From positions 62,001-126,000 of the forward strand of contig NZ_LMIW01000009.1 of assembly GCF_001429185.1 (NCBI RefSeq): a stretch of DNA of 64,000 nucleotides, written 5' to 3'. The stretch comes from Terrabacter sp. Root85. GTDB lineage: Bacteria > Actinomycetota > Actinomycetes > Actinomycetales > Dermatophilaceae. The position numbers and the translations under genes were made by a program. The notes beneath the pieces are model-generated. The model had not been told where the DNA came from, made no database searches, and saw only the letters and a program-made list of their open reading frames with translations. Of the stretch, positions 7,533-17,048 are shown in pieces. How positions within the stretch are numbered: the stretch's first letter is position 1; every line of letters starts with the position of its first letter.

Positions 7533-9754
7533 GACGCCACCTCCATCCCGAGCAGGCGAGCGACCGCGGCGATCGCCGGTGCCGCCCGGTCGAGGTCGAG
7601 CGAGTCCGTCGACGACGGAGTCGTACGCGTGCCGCTCGCGAGGTCGCGCAGGTGCGTCCCGATGAGGCGGCGTTCGGCGGGCTGGTAGCGCGAGAACGTG
7701 CGGCGCACGAGGGGCAGGAGGTCCTCGAAGGCCTCCTCGGACGCGCCGACGAGCCACTCGTCGATGATCGAGAGCAGGTCGTCGCCGTGGATGAGGAGCA
7801 GCGCCTCGCCGGTGAGGAAACCGTCGAGCCAGGCCGCGGCGGCCGGGGCCGGGGTGCCGGGGGAGAGCCGGCGGCTCAGGCGCGCGGCCGCGTCGTCGTG
7901 CGTGAGGTGCGAGCCGTCGAGCAGCAGCCGGTTGACGCGTCCGGCGACGGCGCCGTGGATGACCTCGTCGCGACCGACGGTCACGAGCGCCTCGGTCCAC
8001 GGGTCGCGCAGGTCGTCGCGGTCGACGAGCGCCACACCGCGGTGCGCCGCCTCGACAGCGGTGCGCATGGCGGCCGCGCTGTCGTCGTCGAGGCTCGAGC
8101 ACGCGGCGCGGAGCCCGACGGACGCACGCACGACGACGGTCTGGAGCACGTGCGCCACGTCGGCGACGTCGACGCCGCGCACGTCGCCGTAGCGGCACGT
8201 CCGCGCGAGCGGCTCGACGGTCTCGAGCAGGGCCTGGGTGTCGTGCTGTCGGGCCGTGCGCTCGGCCAGCGCGGCCACGACGGCGCGCAGTCCCTCCGGC
8301 AGGTCGGCGAGCAGGCACTCCTCGATGAGCCGCCCGAGGACGCGGAGGTCGGCCGCCTCCCCCGCCTCCTCGGCGATGCGGGACTCGGCGGCGCTGCGGA
8401 CCGTCGTGCCGTGGAGGCTCGCCTCGATGACGGCGACGGCGAGCTCGGGTGTCCACTCGAGCTCCCAGGCCTCCTTGAAGGTGCCCGTCGTGCGGCCGGC
8501 GTCGACCTGCGTGCCCCACGGGACGTCGAGGACGGCGAGTCGGTGCAGCAGCACCGACCGGGCGAGCTGGGACTCGCGGCGGAGGTCGAGCTGCACGACC
8601 GTCGAGGTCGCGGACGCCTTGAGCCGCAAGGTCTTCTGCTGCTTGGCGAGGTCGCCGGCCAGTGGCACCATCGGCGTCGACTCGGGCACCCTCCCGAGCA
8701 GCTCACCGATGACGAGGGTGCGGTCGACGAGCCGCAGGGGCAGGTCGGAGCCCTCCGTGAGGACCGCCCGGGCCGCATCGGTCAGCTCGGCGAGCCCGAC
8801 CGACGGCCTGCCCCGCACGGCGGCGAGCGCGCCCGCGAGACGGGTCGCCTCGACGACCGAGGCGGTCGACGCGTCGAGATCCTGGCCGCGCAGGGCCCGG
8901 GCGACGCGGACGAACCACGACGGCACGACCTCGTCGTCGGGGGTGACGAAGAGGTGGTGGTACCACCCGGGCGAGCGGACCCCCGCGCCGTAGCCACTGG
9001 CATACGACAGGCGCTCGGAGCTCCACGGCGCCCACGTGGCGGCGACCTTGATCTTCGGCAGCTTGCTCATGAGCGCGTTGTCACGGCTGGCCGGCGGGAA
9101 GGATGCCGGGTCGAGAGCCGGGGCGTGGTAGGCGCCGCAGACGACGGCGATGCGCTCGCGACCGCCCCGCATCTCGGCGCGGATCACCTTGCGCATGAAC
9201 GCCTCTCGCCGCGCGTCGTCGTCGACCTCGAGGTCGCCCCGGACCCCCTCCATCGCCCCGCGCAGGTGGGCGAAGTGGGCGAGAGACGACGTGCGGCGGT
9301 GCTCGACGGCGTCCTCCCACCAACGCTCGGGGTCGTCGTAGCCGGCAGCCGACGCGAGGGCCGAGATGGGGTCGAGGCGCCGGCCCGGACGACGCGGAGC
9401 GTCCTCGGCGTCGCTGTCGGCGAGGTGGTGCGTCGCGGGCAGGTCGGCGAAGCGGACGTCGACCCCGTGCTCGAGGGCCCACCGCAGCGCGACCCACTCG
9501 GGGGAGAAGACGGCGAACGGGTAGAACGCCGCCCGCCTCGGCTCGTCGACGGCGTAGACGAGCCCGGCCACCGGCGGCACGAGGTCGGGGTCGGCGGCGA
9601 GCGGGATCAGCGCGTCGAGCTCGGGTGGGCCCTCGATGACGATGACGTCGGGCAGCAGCTCGTCGAGGGCGCGCCCGACGGAACGTGCGGAGCCCGGACC
9701 GTGGTGCCGGACGCCGAGCACCTCGACACGAACGTCCACCCCAGGAACGCTCAC
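7529..9754 (-). CDS. DUF5682 family protein of a MoxR/VWA system
   Basis: 741 residues. The N-terminal part starts with a conserved LGVRHHGPGS segment and the stretch VIVIEGPPE, the hallmark region of DUF5682. Further histidine/acid-containing motifs follow (for example VCGAYHAPAL near residue 220), which look like a possible metal-binding or hydrolase-like fold. The C-terminal half is helical. Function unknown. The start is set at GTG 9754, 4 bases after the MoxR stop codon; a GTG at 9739 is an alternative. The gene sits between MoxR and VWA genes and overlaps the VWA gene by 4 bases, so the three products are likely made in fixed proportion. Confidence 0.85.
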   Translation of the reverse strand: MSVPGVDVRVEVLGVRHHGPGSARSVGRALDELLPDVIVIEGPPELDALIPLAADPDLVPPVAGLVYAVDEPRRAAFYPFAVFSPEWVALRWALEHGVDVRFADLPATHHLADSDAEDAPRRPGRRLDPISALASAAGYDDPERWWEDAVEHRRTSSLAHFAHLRGAMEGVRGDLEVDDDARREAFMRKVIRAEMRGGRERIAVVCGAYHAPALDPASFPPASRDNALMSKLPKIKVAATWAPWSSERLSYASGYGAGVRSPGWYHHLFVTPDDEVVPSWFVRVARALRGQDLDASTASVVEATRLAGALAAVRGRPSVGLAELTDAARAVLTEGSDLPLRLVDRTLVIGELLGRVPESTPMVPLAGDLAKQQKTLRLKASATSTVVQLDLRRESQLARSVLLHRLAVLDVPWGTQVDAGRTTGTFKEAWELEWTPELAVAVIEASLHGTTVRSAAESRIAEEAGEAADLRVLGRLIEECLLADLPEGLRAVVAALAERTARQHDTQALLETVEPLARTCRYGDVRGVDVADVAHVLQTVVVRASVGLRAACSSLDDDSAAAMRTAVEAAHRGVALVDRDDLRDPWTEALVTVGRDEVIHGAVAGRVNRLLLDGSHLTHDDAAARLSRRLSPGTPAPAAAAWLDGFLTGEALLLIHGDDLLSIIDEWLVGASEEAFEDLLPLVRRTFSRYQPAERRLIGTHLRDLASGTRTTPSSTDSLDLDRAAPAIAAVARLLGMEVAS

Positions 9755-9758
9755 GGGC

Positions 9759-10856
9759 TCAGCCGAGCTCGCGGCACGCGCGGTAGAGGTCGGTCCACTC
9801 GGTGCGGTCCTTGACGACGGTCTCGAGGTACTCATGCCAGACGATGCGGTCCTGGACCGGGTCCTTGACGACGGCGCCGACGAGGCCGGCCGCGACGTCG
9901 TCGGCCCGGACGATGCCGTCGCCGAAGTGGGCGGCGAGCGACAGCCCGTTGGTCATGACCGAGATGGCCTCGGCGGTCGACAGCGTCGCCGACGGCGACT
10001 TGACGGTGGTCCGCTGGTCGGCGGTGACCCCCGAGCGCAGCTCGCGGAAGATCGTGACGACGCGCTCGATCTCGGCGAGGGACTCGAGCCCGGGCGGCAA
10101 TTCGAGCGAGCGGCCCAGCGAGTCGACGCGGGTGCGGACGATCTCGACCTCCTGCGCGAGGGTGTCGGGCAGGGGCAGCACGAGGGTGTTGAAGCGGCGC
10201 TTGAGGGCCGACGAGAGGTCGTTGACACCCTTGTCGCGGTTGTTGGCGGTGGCGATGACGTTGAAGCCCTGCTGCGCCTGCACCTCGGAGTCGAGCTCGG
10301 GGATCGGCAGGTGCTTCTCGGACAGGATCGTGATGAGGGCGTCCTGGACGTCAGCCGGGATGCGCGTCAGCTCCTCGATGCGCACGAGGGTCCCGGTCTC
10401 CATGGCCCGCATGACCGGGCTCGGCACGAGCGCGCCGCGCGTCGGCCCCTCGGCGAGCAGGCGCGCGTAGTTCCAGCCGTAGCGCAGCGACTCCTCGGGC
10501 GTGCCGGCCGTGCCCTGGACGACGAGCGTCGACGAGCCGCTGACGGCGGCCGCGAGGTGCTCGCTGACCCATGTCTTGGCCGTGCCCGGCACGCCGAGGA
10601 GCAGCAGGGCCCGGTCGGTGGCGAGCGAGGCGACGGCGACCTCCATGAGCCGCCGTGACCCGAGGTACTTCGGGGTGATCTCGGTGCCGTCGTCGAGCGT
10701 GCCGCCGAGGAGGTAGGTCGTGACGGCCCACGGCGACAGCCTCCATCGCGGAGGGCGGGGGCGGTCGTCGGAGGCAGCGAGGGCGGTCAGCTCGGCGGCA
10801 TACGCGTCTTCGGCGTGGGCGCGCAGGACCGTGGTGGGAGAGGGTGATTCGCTCAT
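9759..10856 (-). CDS. MoxR-family AAA+ ATPase (YehL-like)
   Basis: 365 residues. Walker A GVPGTAKTW (near residue 90), a Walker B-type segment VRIEELTRIP, sensor 1 ATANNRDKG and an arginine-finger region (SSALKRRF) mark a MoxR-type AAA+ ATPase, a hexameric ATP-driven remodelling enzyme. MoxR proteins work with VWA-domain partners to insert metal or activate protein complexes; the partner is encoded two genes downstream. The ATG (10856) overlaps the stop of the DUF5691 gene by 4 bases. The ATPase motifs are complete, so it should be active. Confidence 0.9.
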   Translation of the reverse strand: MSESPSPTTVLRAHAEDAYAAELTALAASDDRPRPPRWRLSPWAVTTYLLGGTLDDGTEITPKYLGSRRLMEVAVASLATDRALLLLGVPGTAKTWVSEHLAAAVSGSSTLVVQGTAGTPEESLRYGWNYARLLAEGPTRGALVPSPVMRAMETGTLVRIEELTRIPADVQDALITILSEKHLPIPELDSEVQAQQGFNVIATANNRDKGVNDLSSALKRRFNTLVLPLPDTLAQEVEIVRTRVDSLGRSLELPPGLESLAEIERVVTIFRELRSGVTADQRTTVKSPSATLSTAEAISVMTNGLSLAAHFGDGIVRADDVAAGLVGAVVKDPVQDRIVWHEYLETVVKDRTEWTDLYRACRELG

Positions 10857-12373
10857 CTGAAGGCCTCGGTGATCGATCGCTTGACGGAGTGGAACTGGAG
10901 CAGGTGGCGCAGGTTGGTCGTCAGGGTCTGGTCGGCGCCGCTGGACTCGAGCCAGCGCTCGACGGCGTCGAGCGCGGCGGGGTGCAGCCCGGCGACGAGG
11001 TAGGGCATCGTCGCGACGACGATCGCCGAGCCCTGGGGTGCGGCGCGGAGCCGGGACACGAGGGCGACGCTGTAGTCGGCCGACCACGGGGGCTCGACGG
11101 CCGCGATGACGGCGGCCGCGTGGTGCGGCTTGGTGCTCGTCGCGTCGACGCGCCTCAGCACGGCTCGCTCACGCAACTCACGCGGAAGGGCGGGCACGAG
11201 CGTCGGGTCCCAGCCGCCGTCGAGGAGCGCCGCCGCCCACTCGGGGTCGCGTCGGACTCGCACGGCACGGCGTATGCCGGCCAGGGCGTCCGTCGCCTGC
11301 GCGTCGGTGAGGCGCTTGACCGTCGCCACCGGACCCGCGCCGGTCAGCTCGGCCCAGAGCTCGAGCGGGGCGCCGGCGCAGAGCTGCTCGAGCCACCAGC
11401 CGCGGGCGGAGCGGCGCGGCGGGGGCTTGCCGAGGCCGTCGCGCACGGCTGCGTCGTCCGGCTCGTCGGGCAGCCGCACCTCGACGCCGCGACCGAGCAG
11501 GCCGGTGCGCTGGACGAGCGGTCGCAGCCGCGCGGCCATGCGAGCGGCGCGTGCCGAGTCCGGAAGGGCGTCGAGCAGCTCGGCCGCCAGCTCACGCACA
11601 CTGGCGGCCCGGTCGTCGAGAGCGTCCTCGAGGAGCGGCTCGTCGTCGGGGCCGAGGGCGATGCGCAGGGCGTCGAGGTGTGCGCGTCGGTCGCGCGCCG
11701 CGTCGGTGGCCCAGGTGGAGCGGACGAGCTCGCGCGCCGCAGCCGGGTCGTGGGCCCGGACACCGGTGAGCACGGTGACCCGGTCGGTCGAGGGCAGGCG
11801 GGCCCAGTCGTCGGCCCGCGGCGCGGCGCCGGTCCGGCGCGAGGCGGTGCGGGCCTCGGCGCCCGCGGAGGCGTCGGCGACCCACGACCACTCGTCGCGC
11901 AGCCCGGCGAGCCATCGGCCCCGTTCGTCGAGCACCGCGGCCGTCGGGCGCCGCAGCTCGCGCGCCCCGGTGGCGAGCGCGAGCAGCGTCGGCAGCAGGG
12001 CGTGCGGCACCCGGCAGCCGGCGTCGTCGGCGGCACCCAGCCAGTGCGCGAGCAGGGCGCTGCGCTGCTGGGCCCCGGCCGGAGGCTGGGTCATGACGAG
12101 CTCGAGCAGCTGGACGGCCCGGCGCGGGGCCACGGGACGACGGTCGTCGGGGGCGGCTTCCGGTGGGTCGGCGTGGTCGAGCCGGCGCCCCGCGCGCAGG
12201 GCCGCGCCGCCCAGCGCGGCGGCGTCGAGGAGGGCCTCCTCGCGGGAGGACTCGCCGGAACGTCCCAGGACACCGGCCCGCCCGAGATCGGGCAGCGGGG
12301 GCGCCGGCCGGCGCGCCGTGCCCAGCAGCGCGGCGTTGCCGACGTCGCGCCACCACGTGTCGACATCGCTCAC
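10853..12373 (-). CDS. DUF5691 family protein
   Basis: 506 residues, largely alpha-helical, with HEAT-like stretches rich in Leu/Ala/Arg. The N-terminal WWRDVGNAALLGTARR segment and the C-terminal LRHLLQFHSVKRSITEAF segment look well conserved. Known to me only as DUF5691, which accompanies MoxR, VWA and SWIM genes in actinobacteria and cyanobacteria; no biochemical role is known. The start is GTG 12373, overlapping the SWIM stop as GTGA, and the end overlaps the MoxR ATG. A helical scaffold or adaptor for the ATPase is a reasonable but untested inference. Confidence 0.8.
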   Translation of the reverse strand: MSDVDTWWRDVGNAALLGTARRPAPPLPDLGRAGVLGRSGESSREEALLDAAALGGAALRAGRRLDHADPPEAAPDDRRPVAPRRAVQLLELVMTQPPAGAQQRSALLAHWLGAADDAGCRVPHALLPTLLALATGARELRRPTAAVLDERGRWLAGLRDEWSWVADASAGAEARTASRRTGAAPRADDWARLPSTDRVTVLTGVRAHDPAAARELVRSTWATDAARDRRAHLDALRIALGPDDEPLLEDALDDRAASVRELAAELLDALPDSARAARMAARLRPLVQRTGLLGRGVEVRLPDEPDDAAVRDGLGKPPPRRSARGWWLEQLCAGAPLELWAELTGAGPVATVKRLTDAQATDALAGIRRAVRVRRDPEWAAALLDGGWDPTLVPALPRELRERAVLRRVDATSTKPHHAAAVIAAVEPPWSADYSVALVSRLRAAPQGSAIVVATMPYLVAGLHPAALDAVERWLESSGADQTLTTNLRHLLQFHSVKRSITEAFR

Positions 12374-13676
12374 AGCCCGACCACCTCGCCGTCGAGCACG
12401 ACGGTGAGCGGCCTCAGGCGGGTCTCCTCGAGCTCGCCGAAGACGCGCGCCGGTCCGCCGCCGGTCAGGCCGAGCAGCGACCACACGTCGGCGTCGTCGG
12501 TCAGGGAGACGCTCGCACCGTCCGCGTCGACGACCCGGTCGACTCCGACGCGCACGTCGGACAGGACGACGGGGATGCGGCGCGCCCACGGGTTGCGGCC
12601 CCAGGCCTCGGCCGCCGCCGACCGCGCGTCCGCGAGGGACGCGCCGGACGGCATACGCACGTCGCCGTCGGAGACGGTGGGCTCGTCGACGAAGAGGGCC
12701 CGCCGCACGGCGGCACCCGGGTAGCGGGCCAGCGTCGCGTCGAGCCCGGATCCGACGACGCGCGGGACCGGCAGCACCTGGCCCCCGGCCGCGAAGTCGA
12801 GCACCTGCACCGTCTCGCCGGTGGCGCTCCCGCGCAGCCACGTGCGCTGCTGCTGGAGGCGGCCGTCGTCGCTGCGGTGCGCGCCGAGGACGAGCCAGCG
12901 GTCGGCCACGGCGTCGGCCCGGCGCACCGACTCGGTGCTCGTCGACCAGCCGAGGTAGGCGCGCAGGTCGCCGAGCCGGGCCTCGTCGAGGGACTCGCGT
13001 CCGGACCAGGCCCGGGTGGCGGTCCACCAGCGACCGAGCGCGACGAGCAGGCGCTCGGCCCAGTCGGGGCGACCGCTCACGGCGCCTCCGACCGAGCGCA
13101 CGTCGTCGGCGAGTCCGGGCAGCTGGGCGTCGACGAGGCGCGCGGCCGTGCCGTCCCACCACGCGTAGGACTGGTGCCGTGCGGCTGCCGTGCCGCTGCG
13201 CGCGAGGTCGGTGAGCCACCGCGCGAAGTCGTCCATGCCGTCGTCCATGAGGGCGAGCCGCTCCTCGAGGCGCTTTGCCGCGGCTGCGGGGTCGGGGGTC
13301 CTCGCCGGGCGGGCGGCGTCCCCGGCGGCCTTCGCCTCGGCCCGGGCCGAGCGCTCGGCGGCCCACTCCTGGGCGAACCCGGCCACCTCGGTCGCCTCGG
13401 CGACGGACCCCGACCCGTCCACCCAGAGGAGCAGGAGCGCGAGCCCGTGCTTGCACGGGAACTTGCGGCTCGGGCACGAGCACCGGAACGCGGGCCCGGT
13501 GAGGTCGATGCTCACCTGGTAGGGCGTCTTGCCGGAGCCCTGGCACTTGCCCAGAGCAACGTCTCGGTGGAGCCGGTGTCGGACCACGGCCCGGGGCGCG
13601 CGAGCCTCCGGGCAGCGGCCAGCGACGAGGCGTCGGGAGCCAGACCGGCCACCTGCTGGGAAGTCCATCGCGTCAT
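12370..13676 (-). pseudogene. SWIM zinc finger protein (YehQ-like), apparent -1 frameshift near 13550
   Basis: The SWIM motif CSCPSRKFPCKH (CxC...CxH) sits in the frame that ends at 12370. The matching N terminus, starting MTRWTSQQVAGLAPDASS at ATG 13676, is in a different frame and runs on to DTGSTETLLW. In relatives the text continues W-G-E/K-CQGSG-KPY. Here TGG GGC AAG would be needed, but the run of G has three bases instead of four (plus-strand ccc, 13550-13552). One added base restores a single protein of about 435 residues. Either the gene is broken or the assembly lost a base. A shorter product could start at ATG 13668 but would have an unrelated N terminus. First structural gene of the MoxR/VWA operon. 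Confidence 0.75.
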
Positions 13677-13747
13677 GACTCGCACATCATGACCGACACC
13701 CCCCACACCCGTGGGCGGAGCGCCGTATGCCGTGTCGCCGCGTGCGG

Positions 13748-14002
13748 TCAGGCGTCGCCGGTCGAGCTTCGGCTGCGGTCCGCGTCACCCTCGCGCACGA
13801 GCCGCTCCAGGTGGGCCATGACGCTGGCGCGCTCGAACCGCCGGTGGCCGCCGGGCGTCCGGGTCGAGGTCAGCAGGCCGACCCGGGCCCAGCGGGTGAT
13901 GGTGGCCGGAGAGACCCGGAAGATCCGGGCGACCTCGTGCGGAGCCATGAGCTCCCGGTCGTCACCGTCGTGCCCGCGGCCGGATGAGTGTGCTGTCGCC
14001 AT
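13748..14002 (-). CDS. BldC/MerR-like helix-turn-helix regulator
   Basis: 84 residues. A single winged-helix domain of the BldC type is clear: MAPHEVARIFRVSPATIT followed by RWARVGLL and a TPGGHRRF wing. BldC proteins bind direct repeats and regulate development or stress genes in actinobacteria. The ATG at 14002 gives a short charged N-terminal tail. The gene lies 72 bases upstream of the SWIM start on the same strand, so it may head the MoxR/VWA operon or regulate it. The 71-base gap carries a GTATGCCG octamer at 13725. Confidence 0.85.
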   Translation of the reverse strand: MATAHSSGRGHDGDDRELMAPHEVARIFRVSPATITRWARVGLLTSTRTPGGHRRFERASVMAHLERLVREGDADRSRSSTGDA

Positions 14003-14146
14003 GGTGCTGCCCCCGTGTCCCCTGTGCGCTGCGTCCCCCGACGCGCGATCGACCACAACATACCCACCTTCGCAGCCGTCCGTCGGCGAACCGAGCGACC
14101 CGGGGCGCACCTTCCGGCCGGCCGTTCGCCGGGTGATGATGGCCGG

Positions 14147-14839
14147 GTGACCGACCTCGCCTCTGCGCACGTCCTCGTCCTCGGCGCCACCGGCGGCCTC
14201 GGCAGCGCGATCGCGAGGCGTCTCGTGGCGTCCGGCGCCCGGGTCAGCGTGTCCGGTCGGGACGGAGCCCGTCTGGAGGCGCTCGCCGACGAGCTCGGCA
14301 CCGCCGTCGTGACAGTCGTCGCCGCCGACCTGACGATGCCCGACGGACCGGCCTCGGTCGTGCGTGCCGCGAGTGCGGACGCAGCCCTCACGGGGGTCGT
14401 CAACGCGGCCGGTGTCGTCGCGTTCGGCACGGTCGAGGACCTCGACGACGACACGCTCGACGAGGTGCTCCTGCTCGACCTCGTCGCGCCGATCCGCCTG
14501 GCCCGTGCCGCCCTCGCGGTCATCCCGGAGGGTGGCTTCCTCGCGCAGGTGAGCGCCGTCGTCGCTGAGAAGGCGATGCCCGGGATGGCGGCCTACAGTG
14601 CCGCGAAGGCGGGCCTCACCGCCTTCGACGCGGCTCTCGCGACCGAGCTGCGGCGGCGGCGCATCCGGGTCCTCGACGTCCGTCCGCCGCACACCGAGAC
14701 GGGTCTGGCGACCCGACCGGTCGCCGGCGAGGCGCCGAGGCTGCCGCAGGGGCTCGACCCCGACGCCGTCGCCGAGCGCGTCGTGCGGGCCCTCGCCGAC
14801 GAGGAGCGCGACCTCCCGTCGACGGCCTTCACAGCCTGA
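14147..14839 (+). CDS. Short-chain dehydrogenase/reductase (SDR)
   Basis: 230 residues. Rossmann motif GATGGLG near residue 13, the NAAG motif (VNAAGVV), and a catalytic S...YxxxK set (VSAVVAEKAMPGMAAYSAAK) define a classical SDR. NAD(P)-dependent oxidation or reduction of an unknown small alcohol or ketone is expected, in the cytosol. The start is GTG 14147. The gene is divergent from the BldC-like regulator, with 144 bases between them, and its last 11 bases overlap the convergent acyltransferase gene. Confidence 0.87.
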   Translation: MTDLASAHVLVLGATGGLGSAIARRLVASGARVSVSGRDGARLEALADELGTAVVTVVAADLTMPDGPASVVRAASADAALTGVVNAAGVVAFGTVEDLDDDTLDEVLLLDLVAPIRLARAALAVIPEGGFLAQVSAVVAEKAMPGMAAYSAAKAGLTAFDAALATELRRRRIRVLDVRPPHTETGLATRPVAGEAPRLPQGLDPDAVAERVVRALADEERDLPSTAFTA

Positions 14840-17048
14840 CGCCGGAGGCCCTGAGGAGATGGGCGAGGTCGGGGGCGAGCTGGCGGGCGTACTGCACCGA
14901 CGTGTGGAGGTAGTCGCCCTTGAGCACCGTCCCGGTTGTCGTCGTGAAGATGGGGCACCGTCCGTCGACGCAGTACCAGTGGGTCGTGTCGACGAAGACG
15001 GCGTGCTGCACCTTCTTCTCGACGTCGCGCGTGCGCGCCCACCACGTCGGGATGCCGGTGACGCACCGTCCCGGCGACCCACCCGTCCGGTAGCAGTCGA
15101 GGAACGCGACGCCCGGCATCGACGGCGCGACGATGACGACGGTGCCGACGCTCCCGCGCACCGCGTCGACGAACGCCTGGTCGGCGGCCAGCCACTCCTT
15201 CGCCGAGGCCGCGCCCTTCGCGTGGGACGTGAGGCGGACGGCCCACGAGTACGTCTCGGTCATGATGAGGACCTTCGGCTTCACCTTCCGCACGTAGTCG
15301 AGCACCATCTTCCGGTGGTCGACGCAGGGGAGCGCCCACTCGTCCTTGCCGTAGTTTGCGTCGACGCCGTTGACGGCACAGGCGATCTTCGTCATGCCGC
15401 GCACCTTGTAGGTCCTGCCGTAGGCCTTCTCGACCGTCGCGAGGAGCGGGAAGCCGATGGAGTCGCCGTAGACGATGATCTCGGGCCCGGCGCGGTTGCC
15501 GAAGGTGCACGACTCGGGGTCCTCGGCGTCGGTCGCCGTGCAGGCGCTCATCGCGGCGCGCTGGTCGGCGGTCGTCTGCCACTGGTCGGGTGAGGGGTTG
15601 AGGTCGGTCGGCCACGACCCCGACGCGAGGGCGCCTCGGAGCCCGTCCTGGATGCGGGTTCCGCTGGCGCCCAGTGGGATCGGCGTCCAGCTCGTGGACG
15701 TGGGCGTCGGCGTGGGGGTCGGCGTGGGGGGCGGCACGGGGGGCGTCGTCCGGGTCGGTGGGCTGGTCGTCGTCGCCGTGGGCGTCGGCTCGAGGGTCTG
15801 CGCCGTCGGCGCGGGCACCTCGCCCTCCGGAGGTGGTGGAACAGCGCCATCGGGGTCGTCGGCCGCGACGACGGTGCCACCCGCGAAGAGGTCGGGTCGG
15901 GCCGACGCCGCCCCGCCGACCCCGACGACGAGGAGCACGAGCGCCAGGGCGGCGGCCACCATGCTGCGACGCCGCACCCGTGGCGCGTCGAGAACCGGTC
16001 GCTCGACGAGGTGGTGCGAGATGACGGCCAGCGCGAGCGTCGCCGTGAGGACGATCGCCGCGCTCGTCGCGCCCGTGGTCGTGAGCACGACCGGGGCGAG
16101 CACGACGAGCGGGAAGTGCCAGAGGTAGAGCCCGTAGGAGATGTCGCCGACGTAGCCGCTCACCGGGTTCGTCAGCAGCACCGCTCCCGGTGCCGGCGCA
16201 CCGATCCCAGCGACGAGCACGAGCACGGTGCCGACGGCGACCCCGAGCGCCGCCGGCCAGGGGATGCCCGTGCCCGGCGTGACGAGGACGTATGCCGTCA
16301 CGACCGTCGCGAGGCCCGCCCAGGACAGCGCGGTGCGGGCTGCGGGAGCCAGCCGGACGGCATACCGGGGCACGGTGGCGAGCGCGGCGCCGAGCGCGAG
16401 CTCCCACGCGCGGGTCAGCGTCGAGAAGTAGGCGGTCGTCGGGTCGGAGGAGGTCGAGGCGGCTGCCCAGACGAGGGACGCGACGCCGACGGCCGCCGCG
16501 AGGCTGCCGATCGCCACCCGGTGTCGGCGCACACCTCCCGCGATGGCGACGACAAGCACGACGAGCAGCGGCCACACGAGGTAGAACTGCTCCTCGACCC
16601 CCAGCGACCAGTAGTGCAGGAGCGGCGAGGGCGCCGAGCCGGTATCGAAGTACGTGTCGGCGCGGGCGGCGTAGTGCCAGTTCGCGGCGAAGAGCATCGC
16701 CCACAGGGCGTCCGTGTGGATCGAGGCGACCTTGGCGGCCGCCCACGCCCACGGCGCGATGGCGACGACGGCGGCGATGACGAGCAGCGCGAGCGGCAGG
16801 ATCCGTCGGGCCCGGCGGATCCAGAAGGCGCGCAACGAGATCCGTCCCGTGCGGTCGCGCTCGCGGACGAGCACCCCGGTGATGACGAAGCCGGACACGA
16901 GGAAGAAGGCGTCGACCCCGAGGTAGCCGCCGCTCGGCCAGCCGAAGAGGTGGAAGGCGATGACGGCGGTCACGGCCACGGCCCGGAGGCCCTGGATGTC
17001 CGCCCTACGCGGTCCCCCCACCGGACCGTCGCTCATGCGGGACAGCAT
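14829..17048 (-). CDS. Membrane acyltransferase (OafA/YrhL type) with C-terminal SGNH domain
   Basis: 739 residues. An N-terminal acyltransferase-3 domain of about ten transmembrane helices starts with IQGLRAVAV and includes FFLVSGFVITG and the conserved HYWSLGVEEQFYLVWP. A Pro/Thr-rich linker (PTPTPTPT) joins it to an extracytoplasmic SGNH-hydrolase-like domain beginning IVYGDSIGFPLL, with the catalytic-type DxxH region near the end. Such proteins transfer acetyl or other acyl groups to cell-surface polysaccharide or peptidoglycan. The start could be ATG 17048 or 17036. It overlaps the upstream MFS gene by 44 bases on the same strand. Confidence 0.88.
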   Translation of the reverse strand: MLSRMSDGPVGGPRRADIQGLRAVAVTAVIAFHLFGWPSGGYLGVDAFFLVSGFVITGVLVRERDRTGRISLRAFWIRRARRILPLALLVIAAVVAIAPWAWAAAKVASIHTDALWAMLFAANWHYAARADTYFDTGSAPSPLLHYWSLGVEEQFYLVWPLLVVLVVAIAGGVRRHRVAIGSLAAAVGVASLVWAAASTSSDPTTAYFSTLTRAWELALGAALATVPRYAVRLAPAARTALSWAGLATVVTAYVLVTPGTGIPWPAALGVAVGTVLVLVAGIGAPAPGAVLLTNPVSGYVGDISYGLYLWHFPLVVLAPVVLTTTGATSAAIVLTATLALAVISHHLVERPVLDAPRVRRRSMVAAALALVLLVVGVGGAASARPDLFAGGTVVAADDPDGAVPPPPEGEVPAPTAQTLEPTPTATTTSPPTRTTPPVPPPTPTPTPTPTSTSWTPIPLGASGTRIQDGLRGALASGSWPTDLNPSPDQWQTTADQRAAMSACTATDAEDPESCTFGNRAGPEIIVYGDSIGFPLLATVEKAYGRTYKVRGMTKIACAVNGVDANYGKDEWALPCVDHRKMVLDYVRKVKPKVLIMTETYSWAVRLTSHAKGAASAKEWLAADQAFVDAVRGSVGTVVIVAPSMPGVAFLDCYRTGGSPGRCVTGIPTWWARTRDVEKKVQHAVFVDTTHWYCVDGRCPIFTTTTGTVLKGDYLHTSVQYARQLAPDLAHLLRASGVRL

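Noticed and set aside
13540-13560. Programmed ribosomal frameshift in the SWIM gene
   Set aside because: There is no slippery heptamer or downstream pseudoknot that I can see; a lost base is simpler.
13512-13706. Treating the SWIM N-terminal frame as a separate small gene
   Set aside because: Its text is the family N terminus and joins the SWIM core by one base; it is not an independent protein.
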